54,168 nucleotides of DNA from Bacteroides sp. (GTDB taxonomy: Bacteria; Bacteroidota; Bacteroidia; Bacteroidales; Bacteroidaceae), in the NCBI RefSeq assembly GCF_030151085.1, contig NZ_JASLER010000023.1, positions 1 to 54,168 on the forward strand, read 5' to 3'. Under the pieces are notes generated by a model. The model was not told the DNA's origin and searched no databases. It was given only the letters and a program-made list of their open reading frames with translations. A program made the translations under genes and the position numbers. Positions 20,201 to 26,740 of the stretch are shown here, piece after piece. Each line of letters starts with the position of its first letter. Within the stretch, counting starts at the first letter, position 1.

Positions 20201-20372
20201 TTATAGCACCATGTCCCGGGGCTTCTTTTACACTGACAGATACTCCAATCATTTCTTCTCCACTCTCTGTCATCACCATACCAGCCACCGTTACATTTCC
20301 GTCTTGTGCATGAAGTATGTTCACAAAGAAAGTTAGCAGGCTTATTATAAGAATGCTTATTTTTATTTTCAT
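17286..20372 (-). CDS. SusC/RagA-family TonB-dependent transporter (pair 1)
   Basis: Outer-membrane active importer for oligosaccharides, 1028 aa. Order: signal peptide ending HAQ (about 22); carboxypeptidase-regulatory-like domain (about 27-105); TonB-box-like DEVVVVGRGTQ near 110; plug domain (about 115-235) with VLIDGVEGNLNDLDPADIES and GANGVVLVTTKRG; then a beta-barrel to the aromatic C-terminal Phe. This SusC signature (LKDASATAVYG) is complete. It lies second in the operon, 23 bp after the NHL/TIG lipoprotein gene and 12 bp before susD. Its promoter is that of the NHL gene, with a 21-bp operator array of its own sequence type. Confidence 0.95.
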   Translation of the reverse strand: MKIKISILIISLLTFFVNILHAQDGNVTVAGMVMTESGEEMIGVSVSVKEAPGHGAITDLDGRFQVTGLKKGQTLVFSFIGYDSAEIRVNNTDKRMSITLKETANMIDEVVVVGRGTQRKVSVTGAVTNVEVANLQVPSSSVSNMLGGRVPGIIAITRSGEPGNDFSEFWIRGISTFGAGSSALVLIDGVEGNLNDLDPADIESFSILKDASATAVYGMKGANGVVLVTTKRGVAGKLRIDVKSNVSFSHSPRMPKYVDAHDYARLANEARVVRDQRPIYTDAELSLFETGLDPDLYPNINWRDVILRDYTWNQQHHLSASGGGPNARYYLSLGIQTKDALFKQDKGVNPYNTNVNYNKYNFRANVDVNMTPTTNLVLGLETVIVNQNFPGYGDNSDLLWIAQANMTPVTVPLVYTTGQLPAYGRNNDQQSPYVLLNYTGYRKFYRNTNKLNVQFRQDLGKLTKGLSASVLFHMNADNEMTSYRSKTPTLYYASGRKRDGELDMKTTVEGADPEYSHWTQVKKTYYFEARANYERAFGDHRVTGLLNFNLEDKSSSEFYTDLTAIPRRYVALSSRATYSYKDTYMVEGNIGYTGSEAFENGKKFGVFPAVSLAWVPSQYQFVKDNMPFIDFLKLRLSYGVVGNDKLTWDDSVRFPYLTIMERKNATTDWNPSAGTIDEIQVGASNLRWEKSKKFNLGFDFKMFNQRIDLTVDIFKDKRTGIFQQRASVPEEMGLVSLPWANVGEMESKGIDGNISYTQPLNKDTYLVLRANLTLSDNKVLKFEENTIRYPYQTAVGYQAWINRGLIAEGLFKDEDEILNSPRQTFSNDVRPGDIKYRDVNGDGQINWDDAVPLKNSQDPGLNYGFAAEFNWKNWNINIFFEGMGRVSYFYGGAGYFPFLGESTGNVLQMVADQKNRWTPASFSGDPSTENPNARFPRLSYGSNANNYQQSTFWMVDGSYIRLKNVQVSYQLKTKWLQRIGLQSATLSFIGDNLHVWDKVGLYDPAQGKDKGMRYPLQRVYTLQALLKF

Positions 20373-20395
20373 AATATATACGTATTAGTCAGTTG

Positions 20396-21724
20396 TTATT
20401 CAATTGCATATTTGCGTATCTGTCCCTCGTCCATTCCCGCTATAATAAAGTTCTCATCTGCATCCAACTTTATAGAAACGGGTAAATAGAATACTGATTC
20501 CAACGGTTTGCCATTTAGAGTCGGGCGAATATCCCAAGGGGCATGCGAAACTCCGGCTACATGTTCTACGAATCCGGATTTCAACCAAATCTTCTGAATA
20601 ATTGAATTTCCAATATTACCTACATATACATTTCCTTCACTATCAGCACATATACCAACCGGTTCGGTAAATTGAGCTTCTTTCAATCGATCTCCGCCAG
20701 AACTTCCTGATGCATTAAATCCTGCGTAGCGTTCCGACTTCCACTCATTAGTCGTTTTATCCTGCCATATTTTAATAACTCCATGCTGATTACGCCAAGT
20801 CGCATAAAAACAATCTGAGTATTTACAATAACACATTCTGGTCTGCTCATCCCCTCCACCTTCCGTTTGTGTCAAAAGTTCAAAAGGTATTCCTTCGGTT
20901 TCGAGATCAAATCGTCCGAAATTACCATTCTGATCGCGTGCATACAGATATCTCCAATCTGCTCCATATGTGATAGACATTACTTTTCCACTCAGTTCAG
21001 GTGTATCTCCACGAACTTGAATTGGTACCCAACCACCACTACGGGTTGCTTTGAAAAGTCTCCGATTATCTACATTGATAAAATAAGCTTCTTCACCTGT
21101 TTGACTGGCAGCTCCTTCGCCAAGAGATTGTCCCCAAAAGCCATAAATAGTAGCTACTTTTTCATCTTCAAGAGAAACTAAACGGAAACTATTTTTTCCA
21201 CTTGCTTCCAGAATATTACCTCCGGCAACAATCGTTATCCCTCTCATATAAGTGAAAGTAGCATCGCCAAGTGAACCGTCTTTACAAGGGCCATCGCTAC
21301 CTGCTGTCCAGTTTGAGATTTCTTCCATTTTACCTGTAATAGTAACTATGTACTGATTTTGTCGATAACGGTAAATCAAATCCGTCACAATACTATCCTC
21401 ACCCAAAACAACAGTCATTCTATTATATCCATCGGGTTGTTTGGGTACAATGCCATGCAATGCATGTCCGTCAGTTCTTAGCAGTAAAGCCTTCTTATCA
21501 CCAAAATAGACTCTCATGTCGTCAATATTGGCTCCCAGATTACCTTCTATTATAAAGCTGTCATCAATTCGCCCTGTTAAGGGTTTCATGTCCGTTACCT
21601 CCTTCGGTTGGGAAGGATCATACTTGTTTTCCACAACGGGAAACTTTTCTATTACTTCGCTTGAGTTACATGCAGCTAGAAATAGAAAAGACAACAAAAG
21701 CAAATGTTTTTCTTTAGTTTTCAT
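20396..21724 (-). CDS. IPT/TIG and NHL-repeat lipoprotein (probable surface glycan-binding protein)
   Basis: A 442-aa lipoprotein (lipobox LAAC, Cys19). Residues about 40-125 look like an immunoglobulin-like IPT/TIG domain (EVTDMKPLTGRIDDSFIIEG, RVYFGDKKALLL). The rest looks like an NHL-type propeller, clearest in FTEPVGICADSEGNVYVGN and VSIKLDADENFIIAGMD. Similar proteins occur in Sus-like loci and are thought to bind glycan at the surface; no catalytic motif was seen. Unusually it is the first gene of the operon, before susC, and so is nearest the promoter and operator array. Function in binding is inferred. Confidence 0.75.
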   Translation of the reverse strand: MKTKEKHLLLLSFLFLAACNSSEVIEKFPVVENKYDPSQPKEVTDMKPLTGRIDDSFIIEGNLGANIDDMRVYFGDKKALLLRTDGHALHGIVPKQPDGYNRMTVVLGEDSIVTDLIYRYRQNQYIVTITGKMEEISNWTAGSDGPCKDGSLGDATFTYMRGITIVAGGNILEASGKNSFRLVSLEDEKVATIYGFWGQSLGEGAASQTGEEAYFINVDNRRLFKATRSGGWVPIQVRGDTPELSGKVMSITYGADWRYLYARDQNGNFGRFDLETEGIPFELLTQTEGGGDEQTRMCYCKYSDCFYATWRNQHGVIKIWQDKTTNEWKSERYAGFNASGSSGGDRLKEAQFTEPVGICADSEGNVYVGNIGNSIIQKIWLKSGFVEHVAGVSHAPWDIRPTLNGKPLESVFYLPVSIKLDADENFIIAGMDEGQIRKYAIE

Positions 21725-21836
21725 CGGTTCAACACATTAATTTGAAAGTTGACTAATAAAAGATTTAATTAACACAATATGTAGAGTTCATTAATTTCAG
21801 TTTATCCCTGAAAACAAGTATTAAATCGGGTTACAA

Positions 21837-21844
21837 CAAAAGTA
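21837..21844 (-). promoter_or_regulatory. Putative -7 box of the NHL-SusC-SusD operon
   Basis: The minus strand reads TACTTTTG (TAnnTTTG). It lies 32 bp downstream of the proximal repeat core and would start transcription near 21833, leaving a leader of about 110 nt. Confidence 0.6.
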
Positions 21845-21866
21845 GAGGGAACTGCAATAATTCGGG

Positions 21867-21950
21867 TTTGCCAGCTAATATTAAAGGTTTGATAGCTAAT
21901 ATTAAGAGTTCGATGGCTAGTATTAAGGGTTTGATGGCTAGTATCAAGAA
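21867..21950 (-). promoter_or_regulatory. Four-copy 21-bp repeat, operator array of the NHL-SusC operon
   Basis: Four 21-bp units occur with GCT cores at 21874, 21895, 21916 and 21937. On the minus strand each reads roughly TTAATATTAGC, with TTGATACTAGC in the most distal unit. The 7-base core nearest the promoter (21876-21882) lies 32 bp from the -7 box, the same geometry as the three ATGTAACRT arrays in this window but with another sequence. HTCS-2, encoded just upstream, is the natural candidate binder. Confidence 0.7.
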
Positions 21951-22010
21951 TTTATTAAATGAATTTAAAGATTAGACGATGAAAAACAATAGGTCCTGTT
22001 TGTGTTATCG

Positions 22011-22098
22011 GAACGCATGATGTGTTTCCCCTAAACAGACTATCTGTTTACCTCAAACGCATCATCCGTTTGCTCTGAACAGACCATCCGTTTTGCCA
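22011..22098. repeat. Four-copy degenerate 22-bp tandem repeat (family A)
   Basis: Units begin at 22011, 22033, 22055 and 22077. The shared pattern is (A/G)AAC-G/A-...-ATC-C/T-GTTT, and unit 2 starts with the dyad AAACAGACTATCTGTTT. The period is not a multiple of three, so it is not coding. No -7 box lies at the 32-bp distance on either side. Confidence 0.75.
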
Positions 22099-22177
22099 CA
22101 CCTCAACGTCCCGAATGCCGGGGATTTTCGTCAAAACCACAGAGGTTTTCAATGCAAATGCCAGCCATTTCACCTGC

Positions 22178-22221
22178 TAAAGTGTGGCATTTCGGGAGAT
22201 AAAGTGTGGCATTCGGGGAGC
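22178..22221. repeat. Two-copy 22-bp tandem repeat (family B) with inverted copies nearby
   Basis: Units 22178-22199 and 22200-22221 agree at 19 of 22 bases (both start TAAAGTGTGGCATT). Complementary pieces of the same unit lie upstream: TGCCACAC near 22095 and CCCGAATGCC at 22111-22120, so the RNA or DNA could also fold over about 120 bp. Confidence 0.7.
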
Positions 22222-22339
22222 AAACATGAAGCACTTCAAACAAGAAGACGTGAGGAAAAAAAGAAACGGAAAAGCAATGTCAAGCGTTTCAACAATTAGT
22301 TTTATGTGAGTTCAATCAAATAAATTACGTCGAACTCAC

Positions 22340-22427
22340 GATATTAATATAGTGTCAGCAAGATATTAACATCGTGTAAGCAAGATATTAATATCATGTA
22401 AACAAAGTATTAATTCACTGTATTACA
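22340..22427. repeat. Four-copy 22-bp tandem repeat (family C)
   Basis: Units begin at 22340, 22362, 22384 and 22406. The first three start GATATTAA and end GCAA or ACAA; the fourth is degenerate (AGTATTAA). The array is AT-rich and lies upstream of the HTCS-2 terminator. No promoter box is apparent at the distance used by the operator arrays. Confidence 0.75.
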
Positions 22428-22468
22428 AATCATTAATCCTTCAAAAGAAGAGATAAAGCAAGAAAAAC

Positions 22469-22497
22469 AAGGTGTAGGCAAATTTTGCCTACACCTT
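22469..22497 (-). terminator. Intrinsic terminator after HTCS-2
   Basis: A perfect 14-bp stem (AAGGTGTAGGCAAA and its complement) around one unpaired base, followed on the minus strand by a T-rich run. It lies about 110 bp past the HTCS-2 stop and separates HTCS-2 from the NHL-SusC operon. Confidence 0.85.
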
Positions 22498-22605
22498 TTC
22501 AATTTGCTTCCACAGCACCTGTAATACCGATGAATAAGGCGATTCAGAAAACCGGTGTAAGTGTGGAAGCAGAATGCACAAAACTCTGTGTAGAATAAAA
22601 CACAC

Positions 22606-25600
22606 TCATCCTGTGTATTTACTAGGACTCTGCCCAAACATTTTCTTGAATGCCGTGCTAAAGTACTTAGTATCAGAGAAGCCGGTCAGTACGGCAACCT
22701 CCATTACATTGTATTGCTGGGTAACTAATAATTCAGCCGCTTTTTTCAGACGGATGATACGAATGAAATCGTTAGGAGCTTGTCCGGAGATAGCCTTCAA
22801 CTTGTTATACAAAGATGAACGACTCATTGCCATTTCGAAACATAACTCATTGATAGAAAATTCAAAATCACTCATACGTTCTTCTATCAAATGAACTATT
22901 TTATTCATAAACTCTTTATCAAGCGTACTGATATATTCAGCTTCTTCATGGGAAGCATGGGAGGATACCACAATATCCCTTATTTTCTGACGATTGCGCA
23001 AAAGGTTACGGATGCGCGCCTTGAGGATAGAAATATCAAAAGGCTTCGTGATATAATCGTCTGCTCCATCATCCAGCCCTTTCACGATGTTTTCTTTTTC
23101 GGTAAGTGCAGATAACAGGATAACCGGTATATGACTTGTCTCCACTGAGGCTTTTAGAATTTTACACATGGCATCTCCATTAAGCCTTGGCATCATTATA
23201 TCTGAAATAATAATATCCGGATTTTCTTCAGCAACTTTCTCTAATACTTCCATCCCATCTACAGCCTCAACTACAATATAGTTTCTGCCCAAAGAATTTT
23301 TAAGATAGCTACGCATGTCTTCGTTATCCTCTGCAAGCATTACTTTTACCTGAGTATCTGTTATTTCAGCACATGTTTCAGTTTTTTCTTCTTCAATAAC
23401 CTGTACTTTAGGCACTTCATTCATTATGAATTCTTCCAATTTGTTATTGCGTACGAAATAGTCATTCCCTTTATGGAAAGAGAGTTTAAATTCAGTACCG
23501 GTTCCTTCTTTACTATTGAATGTAATTTCACCATGATGGAGTTTAACTAACTTTTTTGTCAGTAATAATCCAATGCCGCTTCCGGTTTCTTTAGAATTGA
23601 TGGCATTCCGTGCTCTAAAGAATTGCTTAAATAAATATTTCTGTTCAGATTGCGGTATACCAATACCTGAATCTTTTACGGAGATATACCACTTCTTATC
23701 ATCTTCGGTAAGTGTTATATCGATATTTCCTCCTTCGGGAGTATACTTAATGGCATTTGATAAAAGATTATTCAGTATCCGGTCCATTTTTTCACGGTCG
23801 AACCAAACATGAACCGGTCCTTTACTTTGGGTATGAAAGAGAAGAGTTTGTTGTTTGTGGCTTGCTTCAACAGAGAATTGAACCACTTTCTCACGCAAAT
23901 AGTTTAATAATTCGTTTTTCGATACTATAAGGCGAAGTGCCGACATATCCGTTTTTTGAATGTCAAGAAGCTGGGAAATCATGTGAGACAAGCGATCTAC
24001 ATTTTTAACAGCAATATCAAGAATCGATTTACCTTCGGTGGTAAGTTCCTTCCTTTCTACAAGTTCACTTAGCGGAGCCTTTACCAAAGCCACAGGAGTA
24101 CGTATGTCATGAGCTATATTAATAAAAAATTGTATTCTATCTTTCGAATTCTGTTTATCTACTTTGTTTTTAATATATTGTACAATAAAACGTATAGTAA
24201 TCAACACAAGAATAAAGTAGAACAGAAGTGCCCAAGTAGATGCCCAGAATGGTTCTCCTATTTCAATATTGATATATCTTTCTTCTATTACTTCTTTAGA
24301 ATCCTTATCTACAGCTTTCAATCTGAATGTATATTTACCCGGATTGATATTGGTGTAGTTCACCATTTTATTATAGGTACGAAACCATTGACTATCAAAA
24401 CCATCAAGGGTATAAAGATATTCAACATGATTCGGATAATTAAAATTGATAGAAGAAAAAGTGAATGAAAATGAATTTTGATTATAAGTAAGTTTTATGT
24501 CGGACGTTTCATCGATAGATGCTTGTAATGGGGAATCTCCTCCTATTTTTACCGAGTTGTAATATAGTTTGAAATCCGTAAATATCAATTTGCTTTTAGT
24601 AACTTTGGAAGGTTCATTACTTGGAGAAAGTTCAACAGCACCATTTATACTACCAAACATGATATTTCCATTCTTGCGTTTGTAGGCTACATGATGATTA
24701 TAACTCATATTGTTCAAACCAAGATATTCCCCCATCTCAACAACTCTTTCTGATTGAAGGTCAAGATAAGAAAGATTGTGTGAGGTAGTAAACCAAAGTC
24801 TTCCAAAATCATCGCCTTCAATACCACAAATATCATTGGACATTAATCCGTTATCTGTATTAAAATTCTTTATCTTCCCATTTTGCGGATTATAACACAC
24901 TAATCCGTTTCCTTCACTTCCTATCCAAATATTTTCAGAATTTACCATGTATAAAGAGCGCATGGATCTAGTAGGTATATCTTTTAAGCCTAAATCTTGA
25001 ATAACACGGAAATTAGCCGTCTTCTTATTCAAAAGGATCGGATTCCCCATTGTACCACAAAACATGATTGAATCATTCAATTTTATAAAAGAACCGGTAA
25101 CTTCTGCACGATAATAACGAAAAGTGTGCTCATCTATATTGTATTCCGTCAATCCTTCCGGTGAACCTCCAAACCAAATAGTAGAATCTTCCGCATAAAT
25201 TGAGTATACATAATCAGTAGGAATTCCTTTTTTTGTATTATTGCTATTTTGGCTAAACGATTGAACATGCCCACTCTTTTTATCTATATAAAATACTCCT
25301 ATGCCGTATCCACCAACCCATATCCGATGTTTTTTATCTTCCGCCAATGCCAAAATGACCTTCCTGTCTTCCATATTATTCAGGAAATGTTTCCACTTAT
25401 CCTCTTTTTCATTGTAACAACTTACTCCATTGTTAGTTCCATACCATATATCTCCATCAGAATCTTCAAAAATAACATTGACACAGTTATTTATCAGGGA
25501 ATTGTTATTATTGTATTCATGACGGATTATTTTTACATCCGATTTATTAGGATCAATGACGGTTATCCCATTACTGTAAGTAGCAACCCATATACATTTA

Positions 25601-26532
25601 GTTTCATCCACCAATATATCATAAACCGTATTCCCCCTCAACCCTTCTATGGCGTTATCATTGGCTATATAGCTATGAATAAGCTGGTAATTGCTGGGAT
25701 TAATAGCAAACACTCCCCCTCCGTCAACTCCAACCAAGATACATTCTTTGTCGTAAATTTTAATAGACCTAATAGGTTTATTGGGTATTGCAGTATTTAA
25801 TTGCAGACATTCATCACTTTGTTTATTCAAGACATGTACGCCATGGGATTCCGTACCGATATATAGTTTATAGTTATAATATAAAAGAGATTCCACTTTT
25901 CCGCAATGAATGGTCTGCTTATTGTCTTCTACAATGGAAAATATAGAATTCCCTTCATCACGAATAGTGAATACTCCATTCTGGGTACCAATAAAGTATT
26001 CATTATAATTTTTATTGATAACACAAGTAGGGGTACTATTCATCGCCAGATAAATATTCGTCAAGTTATTGTTTTGTAGATTGTAAATGAACTGCCCTTG
26101 AGCAGTGCTCAGCCATATTCTATCAAAAGCATCAAAATAAATGCTATTCAAAAAGCAAATACCCGCTAGTGAATCGGGCAAGTTTATTCTCAATTCAAAA
26201 TCATCTAACTTTTTATTATAACTGTATACTCTTCCATCATTCAAACTCACCCATATTCGACCTTGCCTGTCAGTCTCCATGTGTGAAAAAGTGGTATAGT
26301 TTTCGTAGGTTATCCCATTATGAGTAAATTTATAATTCCTCACCTCCGACCCATCATAGCGGTCGATCCCTTTATAGGTCAAGAACCACATAAATCCGGT
26401 ATAATCTGTTTTGATCTGATATATTCGATGACTACTCAATCCGTTTTCGATATTCAGATATTTGAAATATTGCGCTGATACATTTATAAACGCACAAGCT
26501 GACAAAAACAATAATACAATGAAATGTTTCAT
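22606..26532 (-). CDS. Hybrid two-component system regulator (HTCS-2)
   Basis: About 1308 aa from the chosen ATG at 26532. An in-frame ATG at 26556 would sit only about 4 nt after the predicted transcription start and would precede the signal peptide (MKHFIVLLFLSACAF), so I prefer the later one. Order: propeller repeats (about 25-670), Y_Y_Y domain (about 690-765), one membrane helix (about 770-795), histidine kinase with His808 (NIAHDIRTP), N-box NNLLSNAIKY, G-boxes DSGIGI and GSGIGL, receiver with Asp1111 (IISDIMMP), and a C-terminal AraC helix-turn-helix ending QSPSKYTG. It probably activates the downstream NHL-SusC operon, and perhaps the divergent GH43. Confidence 0.93.
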   Translation of the reverse strand: MKHFIVLLFLSACAFINVSAQYFKYLNIENGLSSHRIYQIKTDYTGFMWFLTYKGIDRYDGSEVRNYKFTHNGITYENYTTFSHMETDRQGRIWVSLNDGRVYSYNKKLDDFELRINLPDSLAGICFLNSIYFDAFDRIWLSTAQGQFIYNLQNNNLTNIYLAMNSTPTCVINKNYNEYFIGTQNGVFTIRDEGNSIFSIVEDNKQTIHCGKVESLLYYNYKLYIGTESHGVHVLNKQSDECLQLNTAIPNKPIRSIKIYDKECILVGVDGGGVFAINPSNYQLIHSYIANDNAIEGLRGNTVYDILVDETKCIWVATYSNGITVIDPNKSDVKIIRHEYNNNNSLINNCVNVIFEDSDGDIWYGTNNGVSCYNEKEDKWKHFLNNMEDRKVILALAEDKKHRIWVGGYGIGVFYIDKKSGHVQSFSQNSNNTKKGIPTDYVYSIYAEDSTIWFGGSPEGLTEYNIDEHTFRYYRAEVTGSFIKLNDSIMFCGTMGNPILLNKKTANFRVIQDLGLKDIPTRSMRSLYMVNSENIWIGSEGNGLVCYNPQNGKIKNFNTDNGLMSNDICGIEGDDFGRLWFTTSHNLSYLDLQSERVVEMGEYLGLNNMSYNHHVAYKRKNGNIMFGSINGAVELSPSNEPSKVTKSKLIFTDFKLYYNSVKIGGDSPLQASIDETSDIKLTYNQNSFSFTFSSINFNYPNHVEYLYTLDGFDSQWFRTYNKMVNYTNINPGKYTFRLKAVDKDSKEVIEERYINIEIGEPFWASTWALLFYFILVLITIRFIVQYIKNKVDKQNSKDRIQFFINIAHDIRTPVALVKAPLSELVERKELTTEGKSILDIAVKNVDRLSHMISQLLDIQKTDMSALRLIVSKNELLNYLREKVVQFSVEASHKQQTLLFHTQSKGPVHVWFDREKMDRILNNLLSNAIKYTPEGGNIDITLTEDDKKWYISVKDSGIGIPQSEQKYLFKQFFRARNAINSKETGSGIGLLLTKKLVKLHHGEITFNSKEGTGTEFKLSFHKGNDYFVRNNKLEEFIMNEVPKVQVIEEEKTETCAEITDTQVKVMLAEDNEDMRSYLKNSLGRNYIVVEAVDGMEVLEKVAEENPDIIISDIMMPRLNGDAMCKILKASVETSHIPVILLSALTEKENIVKGLDDGADDYITKPFDISILKARIRNLLRNRQKIRDIVVSSHASHEEAEYISTLDKEFMNKIVHLIEERMSDFEFSINELCFEMAMSRSSLYNKLKAISGQAPNDFIRIIRLKKAAELLVTQQYNVMEVAVLTGFSDTKYFSTAFKKMFGQSPSKYTG

Positions 26533-26563
26533 ACCACCTTTGCTATTTTGTAACATTAATAAC

Positions 26564-26571
26564 CAAAAATA
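26564..26571 (-). promoter_or_regulatory. Putative -7 box of HTCS-2
   Basis: The minus strand reads TATTTTTG (TAnnTTTG), giving a start near 26560 and a leader of about 28 nt to the preferred ATG at 26532. This position argues against the upstream ATG at 26556. Confidence 0.5.
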
Positions 26572-26626
26572 CGATTCTAACTATATATACAGAGTTTGCT
26601 ATCTGTTATTCTTTTATTGATAGCTA

Positions 26627-26668
26627 TTAAAAATTAGGTAACAACCCCTTTTTACTAGTAAGCAAACT
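26627..26668 (+). promoter_or_regulatory. Two possible HTCS-2 sites in 21-bp register before GH43
   Basis: The segments 26627-26647 and 26648-26668 each match by eye 15 of 21 positions of the unit consensus of the NHL-SusC array (shared parts such as ATTAGGTAACAAC and ACTAGTAAGCAAAC). They abut exactly, so the period is again 21. The proximal core ends 32 bp before a TTTTTTTG stretch (26689-26696), but a better -7 match, TAAATTTG, lies further on at 26703-26710. Confidence 0.4.
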
Positions 26669-26702
26669 ATCAGATAGCAATAATGTACTTTTTTTGCATC
26701 CG

Positions 26703-26710
26703 TAAATTTG
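26703..26710 (+). promoter_or_regulatory. Candidate -7 box of the divergent GH43
   Basis: TAAATTTG matches TAnnTTTG and gives a leader of about 27 nt before the ATG at 26741. The alternative TTTTTTTG at 26689 lacks the conserved A. Confidence 0.45.
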
Positions 26711-26740
26711 ATTATTAAACCAATTTAAAGTACAAGCCCA

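Larger units (their letters stand above)
21725..22605. other. 881-bp gene-free interval packed with short tandem repeats
   Basis: Between the NHL gene and the HTCS-2 stop I see no gene. From low to high coordinate it holds the -7 box, the 21-bp operator array, a four-copy 22-bp array (22011-22098), a two-copy 22-bp array (22178-22221), a GTGAGTTC/GAACTCAC inverted pair (22307-22339 region), a four-copy 22-bp array (22340-22427), the HTCS-2 terminator (22469-22497) and a long-range stem (22505-22571). The repeat families are unrelated in sequence but nearly equal in length. Confidence 0.8.

Noticed and set aside
21850..21963. Open frame through the 21-bp repeats giving a heptad-like peptide (GLIANIK, GLMASIK, NLLNEFK units)
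   Set aside because: There is no ATG or GTG ahead of the repeats in this frame, and the array sits at the exact distance from a -7 box seen at three other promoters. An operator explains the 21-bp period better than coding, though an unusual TTG start is not excluded.
22011..22427. CRISPR array
   Set aside because: The 22-bp units are contiguous and diverged, without spacers of constant length, and no cas gene is present.
25249..25800. 183-codon frame antisense to HTCS-2
   Set aside because: Lies wholly within the propeller part of HTCS-2; AT-rich, no motif, no promoter support.
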